This document shows positions 33,083 to 41,625 of a DNA stretch of 64,000 bases, piece by piece (the stretch's first letter is position 1; each line of letters starts with the position of its first letter). The position numbers were made by a program, and so were the translations under genes. Under the pieces are notes generated by a model. That model was not told the origin of the DNA, searched no databases, and was given only the letters and a program-made list of their open reading frames with translations. The DNA comes from Hyunsoonleella pacifica (GTDB taxonomy: Bacteria; Bacteroidota; Bacteroidia; Flavobacteriales; Flavobacteriaceae), in the NCBI RefSeq assembly GCF_004310335.1, contig NZ_SIRS01000004.1, positions 351,856-415,855 on the forward strand, in the 5' to 3' direction.

Positions 33083-33634
33083 TTAACCAACTTTATCAGG
33101 GTTATTTTTTACAAAACTAGCCCAACCCGAATAACTCTTACCAACTTCAATTCGCCCAGAATTATAAAAGTGACACACCGCTGCAGCTAAACCGTCTGTA
33201 GCATCCAAATTTTTTGGTAACGTTTTTAAACCCAATAAACCTTGTAGCATTTTTGCCACCTGTTCCTTACTAGCATTACCATTACCTGTAATGGCCATTT
33301 TTATTTTTTTAGGAAGGTATTCTGTAATCGGTATTTGCCTGCTTAAACCTGCAGCCATTGCTACGCCTTGTGCTCTTCCTAGTTTTAACATACTTTGTAC
33401 ATTTTTACCGTAAAATGGCGCTTCAATAGCTATTTCATCTGGATGATGGGTATCTATAAGCTCTATAGTGCGTTCAAATATGAGCTTTAACTTTAAATAA
33501 TGATCGTCATACTTTTTTAAGTCTAACTCATTGAGCTGCAAAAATGTCATTGTCTTTCCAACTACTTTTATAAGACCAAACCCCATGATAGTGGTCCCAG
33601 GATCAATCCCCAATATTATTCTTTCCTTTTGCAT
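33083..33634 (-). CDS. ruvC: Holliday junction endodeoxyribonuclease RuvC
   Basis: 183 residues from the ATG at 33634 ([13 protein letters not shown]), chosen over the upstream in-frame ATG at 33655 because family members begin here and because it overlaps the preceding stop codon by 1 bp. The four acidic catalytic residues are visible: Asp in LGIDPGT, Glu in [10 protein letters not shown], and two Asp in [11 protein letters not shown]. RuvC cuts Holliday junctions with RuvAB. Co-oriented with the outer-membrane protein gene before it. Confidence 0.95.
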   Translation of the reverse strand: MQKERIILGIDPGTTIMGFGLIKVVGKTMTFLQLNELDLKKYDDHYLKLKLIFERTIELIDTHHPDEIAIEAPFYGKNVQSMLKLGRAQGVAMAAGLSRQIPITEYLPKKIKMAITGNGNASKEQVAKMLQGLLGLKTLPKNLDATDGLAAAVCHFYNSGRIEVGKSYSGWASFVKNNPDKVG

Positions 33635-34272
33635 TAACTTCCACAAAAATAGCAACCACTTAGTGATATAGACACACCAAAGGTTACTGTTAATAAATCT
33701 CCATTAAAAGCACCAAAACCATCTGAGATAGGACTAAAATCTTTTCCAAAACCAAAAACATAAGACGTATCCATGTAAAAGGTTAAACTATCTGAAATAC
33801 CATAATGCAATTCTATACCTGTTATAGCATTAATAAACGACACATCATTATTTCCATAATTACCCAACGGGTTAATTATACTAATGCCAGGACCTGCGTG
33901 TAAAAAAGCCCCCACTCTTTGCGAAAATCTTAAAATTCTAGATGCATCATAAACGCCTTGTAAATTGATGCGTGTATAGTTTAATTTAAATTCTGGAGAT
34001 GCATTATCATTTGAAATTCGATTAAAGCCATAATCTAATTTTGCTCCAAGTTGTGACGTCAACATGTATTGAACACCTAAATTTACAGTTGGAAAATTAA
34101 TTGATTTCCCTTTAAAAGTAGTCACAAATCCATCTGAAGATGGGTTATTTATTCCTAACGCAATTTGTGCCTTTAGTTTACTTGTATCACCTTGTGCTAA
34201 ACCATTAAAGCTGCACACAAATAAGAGCATACTAAAACTAATGGTTTTAAGTATGACTATTTTTGGGTTCAT
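33634..34272 (-). CDS. outer-membrane beta-barrel protein
   Basis: 212 residues from the ATG at 34272. The frame is open further upstream, but [28 protein letters not shown] is a proper signal peptide, cleaved near residue 28. The mature part has alternating strands ending in aromatic residues ([48 protein letters not shown]) like small porin-family barrels (OmpW/OprF-like). No function was assigned. The ATG of ruvC overlaps its stop. Confidence 0.72.
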   Translation of the reverse strand: MNPKIVILKTISFSMLLFVCSFNGLAQGDTSKLKAQIALGINNPSSDGFVTTFKGKSINFPTVNLGVQYMLTSQLGAKLDYGFNRISNDNASPEFKLNYTRINLQGVYDASRILRFSQRVGAFLHAGPGISIINPLGNYGNNDVSFINAITGIELHYGISDSLTFYMDTSYVFGFGKDFSPISDGFGAFNGDLLTVTFGVSISLSGCYFCGS

Positions 34273-34303
34273 AATTAGTTTAATGACTATTTTGCAATTA
34301 GAA

Positions 34304-35275
34304 ATGCTACATAACTCGCTACCATACAAAACTAAACAATTCTTTTTTGTACTTATTAAGTTAAGTATTGTAATTGGAGCAGGATACTTCATTTATGAAA
34401 AACTAGCTAAAAACGATACCTTAAGTTTTTCAAGTTTTATTCAATTTACATCAAAAAACGGTGTTTTTACTTTAAAAAACATCCTTTTTTTAATGATTTT
34501 ATCCTTTTTTAATTGGTTTTTAGAAATTCTAAAATGGCAATTATTAGTCAATTCAGTACACAAAATCAATTTTAAAAATGCTCTTGCACAAAGCCTAGGT
34601 GCACTTACTGCTTCTCTTTTTACACCTAATAGAATAGGCGAATATGGTGCAAAAGCAATATATTACATACCTTCATTAAGAAAAAAAATCATGTTAACAA
34701 ACCTCATAAGTAATATGCTTCAAATGAGTGTAACTGTACTTTTTGGAATTTTTGGTTTTGTATTATTTGTGAGTAAATACGAGGTTTCAATTGACTATTA
34801 TAAAATTACCCGATTTACCTTAATAAGTATACTAGTTATTATTTTTGCTAGTTTAGGAATAAAACAAAACCGATTCAAAATAAAGGGGTTTTCAATACAA
34901 AAGCTAAAAACATTTGTAATTACATTTCCAAAAAGCAAATTGTTATATGGGTTTATTTTATCCCTTTTACGTTATATGATTTTTTCATTTCAGTTTTTCT
35001 TTATTCTTCAATTATTCAAAGTAAACCTTTCTTATTTTGAAGCAATGACCATAATTACCTCAATGTATTTAATTTCATCTGTAATTCCATCCATTTTTAT
35101 TTTTGATGTTATTATTAAAGGCAGTGTTGCTATTTTTTTATTTTCATTTTTATATATAGCCCCCATTACAATAGTATGTACTGTAACACTTATGTGGCTA
35201 TCAAACTTTGCTATCCCAAGCTGTTTAGGAAGCTTTTATGTACTTAATTTTAAACTTCCAAAAACTAATAAATGA
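34304..35275 (+). CDS. UPF0104 (YbhN/lysylphosphatidylglycerol synthase-like) membrane protein
   Basis: 323 residues from the ATG at 34304 (MLHNSLPYKTKQ); the open frame upstream overlaps the divergent barrel gene and is unlikely to be used. About eight membrane helices are seen, with the family pattern ALAQSLGALTASLFTPNRIGEYG near residue 95 and PSIFIFDVIIKGSVAIFLF near the end. The family is the flippase-like membrane part of lysyl-PG synthases; here there is no synthetase domain. It overlaps a glycosyltransferase gene by 4 bp, pointing to a role in lipid- or polysaccharide-linked envelope assembly. Confidence 0.82.
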   Translation: MLHNSLPYKTKQFFFVLIKLSIVIGAGYFIYEKLAKNDTLSFSSFIQFTSKNGVFTLKNILFLMILSFFNWFLEILKWQLLVNSVHKINFKNALAQSLGALTASLFTPNRIGEYGAKAIYYIPSLRKKIMLTNLISNMLQMSVTVLFGIFGFVLFVSKYEVSIDYYKITRFTLISILVIIFASLGIKQNRFKIKGFSIQKLKTFVITFPKSKLLYGFILSLLRYMIFSFQFFFILQLFKVNLSYFEAMTIITSMYLISSVIPSIFIFDVIIKGSVAIFLFSFLYIAPITIVCTVTLMWLSNFAIPSCLGSFYVLNFKLPKTNK

Positions 35276-36414
35276 TTATTGCTAGCATCATCATTTCAGT
35301 GTTGTATCTATTACTAATAGGTCTTTTTATTTTTGGCTTTGATAAAGTTGAACTCATGGCATTTAATGATATTCCTGCAAAAACCAAGTTTTCTGTAGTT
35401 GTTCCATTTAGAAATGAGGCTAAAAATTTACCTCAATTATTACAATCTATGCTCCACTTAAATTACCCCAACTCTCTTTTTGAAGTTATTTTAGTGGATG
35501 ATGACTCTGAAGACGACTCTGTTGATGCTATTAATACATTTTTAAACACCTTCTCCCAAGATAATGATAGAGCAATTGCTGTAAAAATAATTAAGAATAA
35601 ACATATTTCTAATTCTCCTAAGAAAGATGCTATAACTACTGCTATAAATATTGCAAAACACGAGTGGATTTTAACAACTGATGCTGATTGTATATTACCT
35701 AAGTTTTGGCTTGACAGTTTTGATGTTTTTATACAGCAACATAACCCAGTGTGTATTGTTGCCCCTGTTACTTATATAGATAATAATACGTTTTTAAACC
35801 GTTTTCAACAATTGGACTTTTTTAGCTTGCAAGGTGCTACAATAGGTGCTTTTGGGATAAAAAAGCCTTTTTTGTGTAATGGTGCAAATTTTGGATACAC
35901 CAAGACTGTTTTTAAAAATGTAAACGGTTTTAATGACAACAATTCCATAGCTAGTGGTGATGATATTTTTCTTTTAGAAAAAATAATAAAAAAACATCCT
36001 GAATATGTAAAATATCTAAAACATGAACATGCTATTATTTCTACAAGATCACAACCTACGTGGCATCAATTAATTACTCAACGTATACGTTGGGCTGCAA
36101 AAACTAGCAACTATAATAATTGGTTTGGGAAGTTTACAGGAATAGTGGTTTTTTTTATGAATTTTATCATTGCTGTACTTCCTATAATTGCACTTATTGG
36201 GTTTTATAATATTAAAGTGTGGCTCTATATTTTAGTTATTAAATTGAATATTGACTTCTTATTACTCTATAAAACTTCTGCTTTTTTTAGCCAGCGAAAA
36301 GCGTTTAGAAGTTTTTTAACCAGTTTTTTTCTTTATCCTCTTTTTAGTGTTAATGTGGCTTTGCTTTCTATGTTTAAAAACTACGAGTGGAAAGGGAGAT
36401 CTTTTAAGAGATAA
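35272..36414 (+). CDS. family 2 glycosyltransferase, membrane-bound
   Basis: 380 residues. One N-terminal helix (4-24), then a GT-A domain: FSVVVPFRNEAKNLPQLL (42-59), FEVILVDDDSEDDS (75-88), TTDADCILP for the DxD metal site near residue 140, and a late QRIRWAAK (the QxxRW-like motif near residue 270), which marks processive or inverting GT2 enzymes. Two or three helices follow to the C-terminus. It overlaps the UPF0104 gene by 4 bp; together they may transfer a sugar to a membrane lipid. Confidence 0.9.
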   Translation: MIIASIIISVLYLLLIGLFIFGFDKVELMAFNDIPAKTKFSVVVPFRNEAKNLPQLLQSMLHLNYPNSLFEVILVDDDSEDDSVDAINTFLNTFSQDNDRAIAVKIIKNKHISNSPKKDAITTAINIAKHEWILTTDADCILPKFWLDSFDVFIQQHNPVCIVAPVTYIDNNTFLNRFQQLDFFSLQGATIGAFGIKKPFLCNGANFGYTKTVFKNVNGFNDNNSIASGDDIFLLEKIIKKHPEYVKYLKHEHAIISTRSQPTWHQLITQRIRWAAKTSNYNNWFGKFTGIVVFFMNFIIAVLPIIALIGFYNIKVWLYILVIKLNIDFLLLYKTSAFFSQRKAFRSFLTSFFLYPLFSVNVALLSMFKNYEWKGRSFKR

Positions 36415-36431
36415 TTTATTAGATTTAGTAC

Positions 36432-37166
36432 ATGAAACTACTTGATAAAACTACTAACCCCGCATTTACAAGTTATTTTTTTAATGACGATAGACCAGCA
36501 TCTAAAAAAATGACTGTAACCGGTATTTTCATCAAGTCTATGCTTTCTATATGTATTATGTTTATTATTTCCATAGGTATTTGGAAATTATATAGCGAAG
36601 GCAATGACATAAAATGGTATTCCATGGGAGGTATGTTAGCAACCATAATTATTAGTATAATAATATCAGTAAGGCAGCATTGGGCACATATTTTAGTACC
36701 GTTATATGCTATTGCTAAAGGCTTCTTTTTAGGTGCTACAACTGCTTATGTACATGCTCGGTTTCCAGAGTTCCCTTATCAAGCCATTGGCATCACTATG
36801 ACAACATTTTTAGTGGTTTTATTGCTGTACCAAACACGAATAATTGTAGTTACAAAAAAACTAAGAAGTGTAATAATTACTGCTGTTACAAGTATTTTTG
36901 TTATTTATATTATTTCTTGGATATTAGGCTTTTTTGGTATCAAGGTATTTATTTGGGGCACTTCTTGGCCAGCGATAATTTTTAATGTAATTGCGGTAGT
37001 TTTTGCTTCTTTATCACTTTTATTAGATTTTGATTATATAGAAAGGCACAAAAACAAATCTCCAAAATATAAAGAATGGTTAGCTACTTGGGGATTACTT
37101 GTAACACTGGTTTGGTTATATGTAGAAGTGTTACGCTTGATGCGTAAACTGGCGATTAGATTTTAA
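36432..37166 (+). CDS. Bax inhibitor-1/YccA family membrane protein
   Basis: 244 residues with seven membrane helices (for example MLSICIMFIISIGIWKL, MGGMLATIIISIIISV, IITAVTSIFVIYIISWIL). YAIAKGFFLGATTAYVHARFP is the region conserved in the YccA/BI-1 group, and LLLDFDYIERHKNKSPKYKEWLATWGLLVTLVWLY carries the paired Asp of the pore. BI-1 proteins are pH-sensitive calcium-leak channels in solved examples; the bacterial role is unclear. Starts 17 bp after the glycosyltransferase gene. Confidence 0.87.
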   Translation: MKLLDKTTNPAFTSYFFNDDRPASKKMTVTGIFIKSMLSICIMFIISIGIWKLYSEGNDIKWYSMGGMLATIIISIIISVRQHWAHILVPLYAIAKGFFLGATTAYVHARFPEFPYQAIGITMTTFLVVLLLYQTRIIVVTKKLRSVIITAVTSIFVIYIISWILGFFGIKVFIWGTSWPAIIFNVIAVVFASLSLLLDFDYIERHKNKSPKYKEWLATWGLLVTLVWLYVEVLRLMRKLAIRF

Positions 37167-37643
37167 TTAGTTAACCTTAATAATTAATGGTAACTCAAAT
37201 TCTGTTCTAACTGGCTGACTCATCTTAATTGCAGAAGTAATATTAGGGAGCTGCTCTAGACTCTTTAATAGCATTTTTTCTAAGTTTGGTATTTCTTGCT
37301 TTGTAAGTGAGTCCATTTCTGCTCCAATTAACGTAATAATGCCTTTTTTAGAAACCCTTAGCTTAAGCATTAAAGTATCATTAACATCTTTAGTAACTAC
37401 TATATTTTGTTGTTGTAAATAGGTACTCATTTTAGCATAAAGCGTACTTTCAAAACATACTTTTTTATTTGTTTTAGCAATAATAGTATCGCATTGAGAA
37501 AAACTTGGGTACATATCTACCTCATCCCAATTAAATGTTTTTAAATCTTCTTTTAAAATAGCCTCTGGCGTAGTTTTTTTTACATTAAAATAATCGCAAG
37601 AATATACCACTAAAACTAAAAGAATAATATAGCACTGTCTCAT
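37167..37643 (-). CDS. lipoprotein resembling a stand-alone TonB C-terminal domain
   Basis: 158 residues with a lipoprotein signal (LLVLVVYSC, Cys16). The mature part has the segment MYPSFSQCDTIIAKTNKKVC (conserved Cys pair) and ends MSQPVRTEFELPLIIKVN. It parallels PTFPECDSELNEERKKC and VNVPYALPIVFQVVD in the M56-TonB protein encoded 1.2 kb upstream. It therefore looks like a TonB-C-like paralogue tied to the membrane by a lipid and not by a helix. Same strand as, and possibly last gene of, the BlaI/M56 operon; the gap to the TPR gene is 70 bp. Confidence 0.65.
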   Translation of the reverse strand: MRQCYIILLVLVVYSCDYFNVKKTTPEAILKEDLKTFNWDEVDMYPSFSQCDTIIAKTNKKVCFESTLYAKMSTYLQQQNIVVTKDVNDTLMLKLRVSKKGIITLIGAEMDSLTKQEIPNLEKMLLKSLEQLPNITSAIKMSQPVRTEFELPLIIKVN

Positions 37644-37713
37644 AGATAGCTTATGAAACGGAAAAGTACAATTTTTTTGAAATTATATGTAATATTTATT
37701 TCAAGATATGCTT

Positions 37714-38133
37714 TTAGTCTGTCCCATCTTTTTGGTCTTTAAACTGTTCTTCTTTTAATTTACTTATGTAATGGTCTACCATTTCGTTCATTCTACCTTT
37801 TGGAAATTTCTTTTTCACGGCTTCAAAAGCTTTTATTTTAGCATCATAATCTTCATAGTATTTTTCTAAAATTACAGCTAATTTAAAATGTAGAAATTCA
37901 TTATCTGGTGATTCACGTATAGCCTTTTTTAGAGCCTTTATAGCCTCTGGATATTTTTTTTGGTAACTAAATGCTTTTGCTAGAGTACTATACTCATGGT
38001 GTAAGGGTTTATCTAAAAAAGAAAGTGCTTTATTAAGGAACTCCTCGGCTTTTGGGTAATTTTCTAATTCAAGATAATAACTACCTATTGTATACAGCGC
38101 ATCAGTATCGGTTGGGTTGTACTTTAATGCCAT
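37714..38133 (-). CDS. C-terminal part of an interrupted TPR gene
   Basis: 139 residues made of TPR units (DALYTIGSYYLELENYPKAEEFLNKAL, KAFSYQKKYPEAIKALKKAI, LHFKLAVILEKYYEDYDAKIKAF). The ATG at 38133 is an internal Met of a longer frame. Reading upstream in the same frame gives YKEALKYRL, then a TAA at 38161-38163, then the last residues of the N-terminal piece. No signal peptide is present, so if made separately it would stay in the cytoplasm, apart from its exported other half. Probably a fragment of one ancestral 380-codon gene. Confidence 0.6.
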   Translation of the reverse strand: MALKYNPTDTDALYTIGSYYLELENYPKAEEFLNKALSFLDKPLHHEYSTLAKAFSYQKKYPEAIKALKKAIRESPDNEFLHFKLAVILEKYYEDYDAKIKAFEAVKKKFPKGRMNEMVDHYISKLKEEQFKDQKDGTD

Positions 38134-38160
38134 TAATCTATATTTTAAAGCTTCTTTGTA

Positions 38161-38856
38161 TTAGTAATGATACCCATAGCACAGACTTAACTTTTCATAA
38201 ATAAACTCTGAAGTTTCTCCAAGTTCTATTAATTGTTTAAACCATTTACCTGCCTTTCTGTAATCTTGTTGCCAATAGTAATTTTGGGCTTTTAAATTTA
38301 TGAGTTCAATATTCTTAGGATAGGTTTCCAGTCCTATACTTATCAAAGAATCTACTGCAGTGTATCTACGCTTTTGTAAATTGTATTTAGCAACTTTATA
38401 GATAGCTTTTTGATGTACATTATCTAAATTAAAAGCTTTGGTAAAACTTTTAATCGCTAAGGAATCCTTAATTTGTTCTTGTACCAAACCCAGCTCATAA
38501 TGGTAATTTGGGTTGTTTCCATGTATAGAAATTAGTGTTTTATACATTACCAAAGCTGTTTCAAAATTTTTAGTCTTTGAAAGTAATTTTGCAAATTCGT
38601 ATTTCAATAAAATGTTATCGGAATATGCCTCAATAGCAGCTTCAAAATTGCTAAGAGCCAGATCATAATTTCCAATTGCTACATATGCTTTTGCTATTTT
38701 CTCAAATATTTCATCCTGATTTTTATGTAATTTGTACTGGTTAATAGCTTTAGTATAATTACCATTTAGAAATAAACTATCTGCAATGTTTAAAACCGAA
38801 GTTTGTGCTTCGGTTTTAAAAAATAGTGTTAGAAACAATAAAAAGGTTATTCTCAT
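38161..38856 (-). CDS. N-terminal part of an interrupted, secreted TPR protein
   Basis: 231 residues: signal peptide (MRITFLLFLTLFFKTEA), then several TPR units (NYTKAINQYKLHKNQDEIFEKIAKAYVAIGNYDLALSNFEAAIE and similar). It stops inside a repeat unit at LSLCYGYHY. After the TAA (38161-38163) the same frame goes on with YKEALKYRLMALKYNP, which completes the helix pair. Starts directly after (0-bp gap) the M56-TonB gene, so it belongs to the BlaI/M56 operon. It may be a truncated product, a readthrough product, or a sign of a sequencing error. Confidence 0.65.
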   Translation of the reverse strand: MRITFLLFLTLFFKTEAQTSVLNIADSLFLNGNYTKAINQYKLHKNQDEIFEKIAKAYVAIGNYDLALSNFEAAIEAYSDNILLKYEFAKLLSKTKNFETALVMYKTLISIHGNNPNYHYELGLVQEQIKDSLAIKSFTKAFNLDNVHQKAIYKVAKYNLQKRRYTAVDSLISIGLETYPKNIELINLKAQNYYWQQDYRKAGKWFKQLIELGETSEFIYEKLSLCYGYHY

Positions 38857-40359
38857 CTAATCTACTACTTGAAAAACTATTGGTAATGCATATGGTACGT
38901 TTACTTTTTTCCCTTTTTGTTCTCCTGGAATCATTTTTGGCAAAGCGTTAATAACCCTAATAGCTTCTTTTTCCAGTTCTGGGTGTGGAGCCCTTGCCTT
39001 TACATCTATTATATCTCCTTCTTTACTTATCTTAAAAATCACATGAATACGCTGCCTACCTTTTAAATTTAAATCTTTGGCAAGCTCTGTATTGAAACTT
39101 CTACTTACAAACCTTGAAATAGTTTCGGAGGTACATTTTTTTCGTTCTTCATTAAGTTCAGAATCACATTCAGGAAAAGTTGGTACGCGCTCAATAAATC
39201 CGAAAGGCACTTCTATTTCATCAGATATCTGATTTTCTTTATTTGCGTTAACTTTAGTTATATCTCCTCCAAATATTATTCTTGTATTATCTGATTTTAC
39301 AATGATTTTATAATATGTATCTGTACCAGGAATCTTTCTATTGATATAGTCTTCTAATATTTTTGTTTTGTCAGCAGTTGAAAGCTCTTTAAAGTTACTT
39401 ATCTGCAATGTTATTACACCATCCTTAATGCTTTCTTTAATCTGACTATCTTCTATTTTATCTTGATTAACAATTTCTTTTGTTTCTTCCTTTGAACAAG
39501 AACTATAGATAAGCATTATTAGAATTACTGGAAGTAGTATACCGTATTTCCATAAACTTTTTTGTTTAGATTTAGATTTTTGTAACATAATAATTCGTTT
39601 TTTGATTAATGATTGTTTAAAAAATGGATTGATGAACGAGACATTTTTAGTCTCAAATACTTGTGATAGCAAATTTTTATAGTATTGGGATTTTCCTTGA
39701 TATTGCAATGCTTTAGCATCAGCTATGTATTCGTGTATGGCCTGAATTCTTCTTTGGTAGGCATAAACCAAGGGATTATACCAAAATACAATTTTAAGCC
39801 CCTCAAAAAACAACAAGTCTAAACTGTGTTTTTGTTTTATATGAATTATTTCATGTTGAAGTATAGTCTCTTTTTCTTTTGCTGGTATATTGTCCCCGAG
39901 AAAAACATAGTTGAAAAAAGAAAATGCAGATGCACTATCGGGAAGCTGTATAATAGTATAATTTCCTTGACGTTGTTTCGGACTCGTTATTATCAATTTT
40001 ATGATTCTAAAAACCTTAAAGAAAAATAATACAGTAATTAGAGTCGTTCCTAACATAAACAGAATTTTCCACGACATAAAATTTACTGTTTCAAGTACTA
40101 CGGCATCCAAACGAGTTTTAGAAACAGCATCTGTTTTGGTCGCTCCAATAAGTATTTCTGGTAAGTGAATCATATAATCCTGTGGAACTATCTCACGAAA
40201 TTGAGGTATTTTAATCAACGGAATTAGTGTAGATAAAACTGGAGTTATTAGGAGATAACATCTATTCCAATTAAAAAATGTCTCTCTCTTTAAAAACGCA
40301 TCGTAAATAATTAAAAAGAGTAACTGAAATATTATGATTTGTATGATATAATATAGCAT
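38857..40359 (-). CDS. M56 membrane metallopeptidase fused to a TonB C-terminal domain
   Basis: 500 residues. The M56 module occupies about 1-290: helices near 3-21, 34-48, 96-115 and 272-290. The zinc site HEIIH is in LQHEIIHIKQKHSLD near residue 177, with AIHEYIADAKAL as the distal ligand region. After a lipobox-like IYSSCSKEE the periplasmic part ends in a TonB C-terminal fold (about 420-500): LNLKGRQRIHVIFKISKEGD, PELEKEAIRVINALPKMIPG, VPYALPIVFQ. Such fusions are frequent in Bacteroidota and are thought to pass an envelope signal to BlaI. It follows blaI after 1 bp. Confidence 0.9.
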   Translation of the reverse strand: MLYYIIQIIIFQLLFLIIYDAFLKRETFFNWNRCYLLITPVLSTLIPLIKIPQFREIVPQDYMIHLPEILIGATKTDAVSKTRLDAVVLETVNFMSWKILFMLGTTLITVLFFFKVFRIIKLIITSPKQRQGNYTIIQLPDSASAFSFFNYVFLGDNIPAKEKETILQHEIIHIKQKHSLDLLFFEGLKIVFWYNPLVYAYQRRIQAIHEYIADAKALQYQGKSQYYKNLLSQVFETKNVSFINPFFKQSLIKKRIIMLQKSKSKQKSLWKYGILLPVILIMLIYSSCSKEETKEIVNQDKIEDSQIKESIKDGVITLQISNFKELSTADKTKILEDYINRKIPGTDTYYKIIVKSDNTRIIFGGDITKVNANKENQISDEIEVPFGFIERVPTFPECDSELNEERKKCTSETISRFVSRSFNTELAKDLNLKGRQRIHVIFKISKEGDIIDVKARAPHPELEKEAIRVINALPKMIPGEQKGKKVNVPYALPIVFQVVD

Positions 40360-40360
40360 T

Positions 40361-40723
40361 TTAATTCTCTTCTTTATTAATATCCTTTAAAACAGTTTCC
40401 AAGTCTTTTATATCCATATCATTCTTTTTAACAAAGAAAGACACCATACTTTTAAAAGATCCTTGAAAGTAATTGTCTACCAATTTATTTATAGATTGGT
40501 TGCTGTAGTCTTGTTTTGCTATTAGCGGAAAATACACATGCCCTTTCCCTTGTTTTTCATAATCTACAAACCCTTTATTTTCTAGAATCCTTACTATTGT
40601 AGATACCGTGTTATATGCAGGTTTCGGCTCTGAAAATTGCTCAATTATGGCTTTTACATTAGCTTTTTCTAATTGCCATAAAATTTGCATAATATCTTCT
40701 TCTGCTTTTGTAAGTTGTTTCAT
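40361..40723 (-). CDS. BlaI/MecI-family transcriptional repressor (copy 2)
   Basis: 120 residues from the ATG at 40723 (MKQLTKAEEDIMQILWQLE); the longer frame to 40747 adds eight residues not seen in the family. Winged-helix recognition region KPAYNTVSTIVRILENKGFV, then the C-terminal dimerisation part (LIAKQDYSNQSINKLVDNYF). It pairs with the M56-TonB gene 1 bp downstream. Its upstream palindromes (AACTAAA-TT-TTTAGTT) differ from those of copy 1, in step with the different recognition helix. Confidence 0.93.
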   Translation of the reverse strand: MKQLTKAEEDIMQILWQLEKANVKAIIEQFSEPKPAYNTVSTIVRILENKGFVDYEKQGKGHVYFPLIAKQDYSNQSINKLVDNYFQGSFKSMVSFFVKKNDMDIKDLETVLKDINKEEN

Positions 40724-40743
40724 TTTATTGCGAATTAAAGCAT

Positions 40744-40805
40744 TCAACTAAAAAGTTAGTTGAACAAATGTAACTAAATTTTTAGTTTTAACTAAATTTT
40801 TAGTT
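40744..40805 (-). promoter_or_regulatory. operator array of the second BlaI operon
   Basis: Two identical 16-bp perfect palindromes AACTAAA-TT-TTTAGTT at 40772-40787 and 40790-40805 (18 bp apart), plus a third related one, TCAACTAA-AAAG-TTAGTTGA, at 40744-40763. Between them on the minus strand lies TACATTTG (40772-40765), a perfect -7 box, so the operators flank and overlap the promoter. No clear -33 TTTG was found. Confidence 0.65.
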
Positions 40806-40860
40806 TAAAATGTAACATAATAGCTATAAATGCGTCTTAATTAATAGAAAACAAACATTT

Positions 40861-41364
40861 ATGGACATAATTTTAATTGTTATTGCAGCACTTTTTATGC
40901 TGCTTGGTATACTTGGTAGCTTTTTACCTGTATTACCAGGACCTATTACAAGTTGGGTTGGTTTACTCATTATACATTTTACTGATGCAATACCAATGAA
41001 CACAACATTCTTAGTAGTTACATTTATTATTGCAGCTTGTATATGGGTATTAGACTACATTATTCCTGCTATTGGTACTAAACGTTTTGGCGGATCTAAA
41101 TATGGTATGATAGGTACTACTTTAGGTTTAATTATTGGTTTACTATCTCCAATCCCTGGTGGTATTATTATTGGGCCTTTTGTTGGAGCTTTAATAGGCG
41201 AACTAATTAATAAAAATGATTCTAAAGTGGCTATAAAAGCTGCTTTCGGGTCATTTATTGGTTTTATAACTTCCACCTTTCTAAAATTTATCGTGGCTAT
41301 CGTTTTTCTTGGTCTTTATTTTGGAAAACTTTCTGAATATAGTAACACGCTTTTTAACATATAG
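40861..41364 (+). CDS. DUF456 membrane protein
   Basis: 167 residues, almost entirely hydrophobic with four or five helices and many Gly and Pro (LGILGSFLPVLPGPITSWVGLLI, PAIGTKRFGGSKYGMIGTTLGLIIGLLSPIPGGIIIGPFVGALIGEL). This duplicated Gly/Pro-rich pattern is the DUF456 signature. Function is unknown. Transcribed alone, divergently from the second BlaI operon; its promoter must overlap the BlaI operator region, so it could be co-regulated. Confidence 0.9.
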   Translation: MDIILIVIAALFMLLGILGSFLPVLPGPITSWVGLLIIHFTDAIPMNTTFLVVTFIIAACIWVLDYIIPAIGTKRFGGSKYGMIGTTLGLIIGLLSPIPGGIIIGPFVGALIGELINKNDSKVAIKAAFGSFIGFITSTFLKFIVAIVFLGLYFGKLSEYSNTLFNI

Positions 41365-41377
41365 CTATAATGAAGTA

Positions 41378-41525
41378 GCCCTGTGGGTCTCTCACCTCCA
41401 CAGGGCCTGTAAATTGCTATTATCAACAAAAAAATCGAGGGATTAATTAATCTGATATGTTGACTCTTCAAAGATACCAATAAGTTTTTTCTTCCAGCTG
41501 TGGAAAAACCGTAACATTGTTACGG
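41378..41525. terminator. two hairpins in the convergent gap after DUF456
   Basis: GCCCTGTGG (41378-41386) pairs with CCACAGGGC (41398-41406), a strong 9-bp stem without a T-tract. CCGTAACATTGTTACGG (41509-41525) is a perfect 7-bp stem with a 3-nt loop. The rest of the 261-bp gap between the DUF456 and response-regulator stops shows nothing else recognisable. Confidence 0.5.
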
Positions 41526-41625
41526 TGAACTTATAAAACTCTGTTAAATAAAGGCTTGAGAAGCTATAAAAAGCTAAGTTTTTTCTGAAATCTATTTTCT
41601 TATAAGGAAATAAAGCGAATGCTTA

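Noticed and set aside
33635-33655. Longer N-terminus of RuvC from the ATG at 33655
   Set aside because: The added residues (MLFLWKL) are out of line with the family start [13 protein letters not shown] and lie within the preceding gene.
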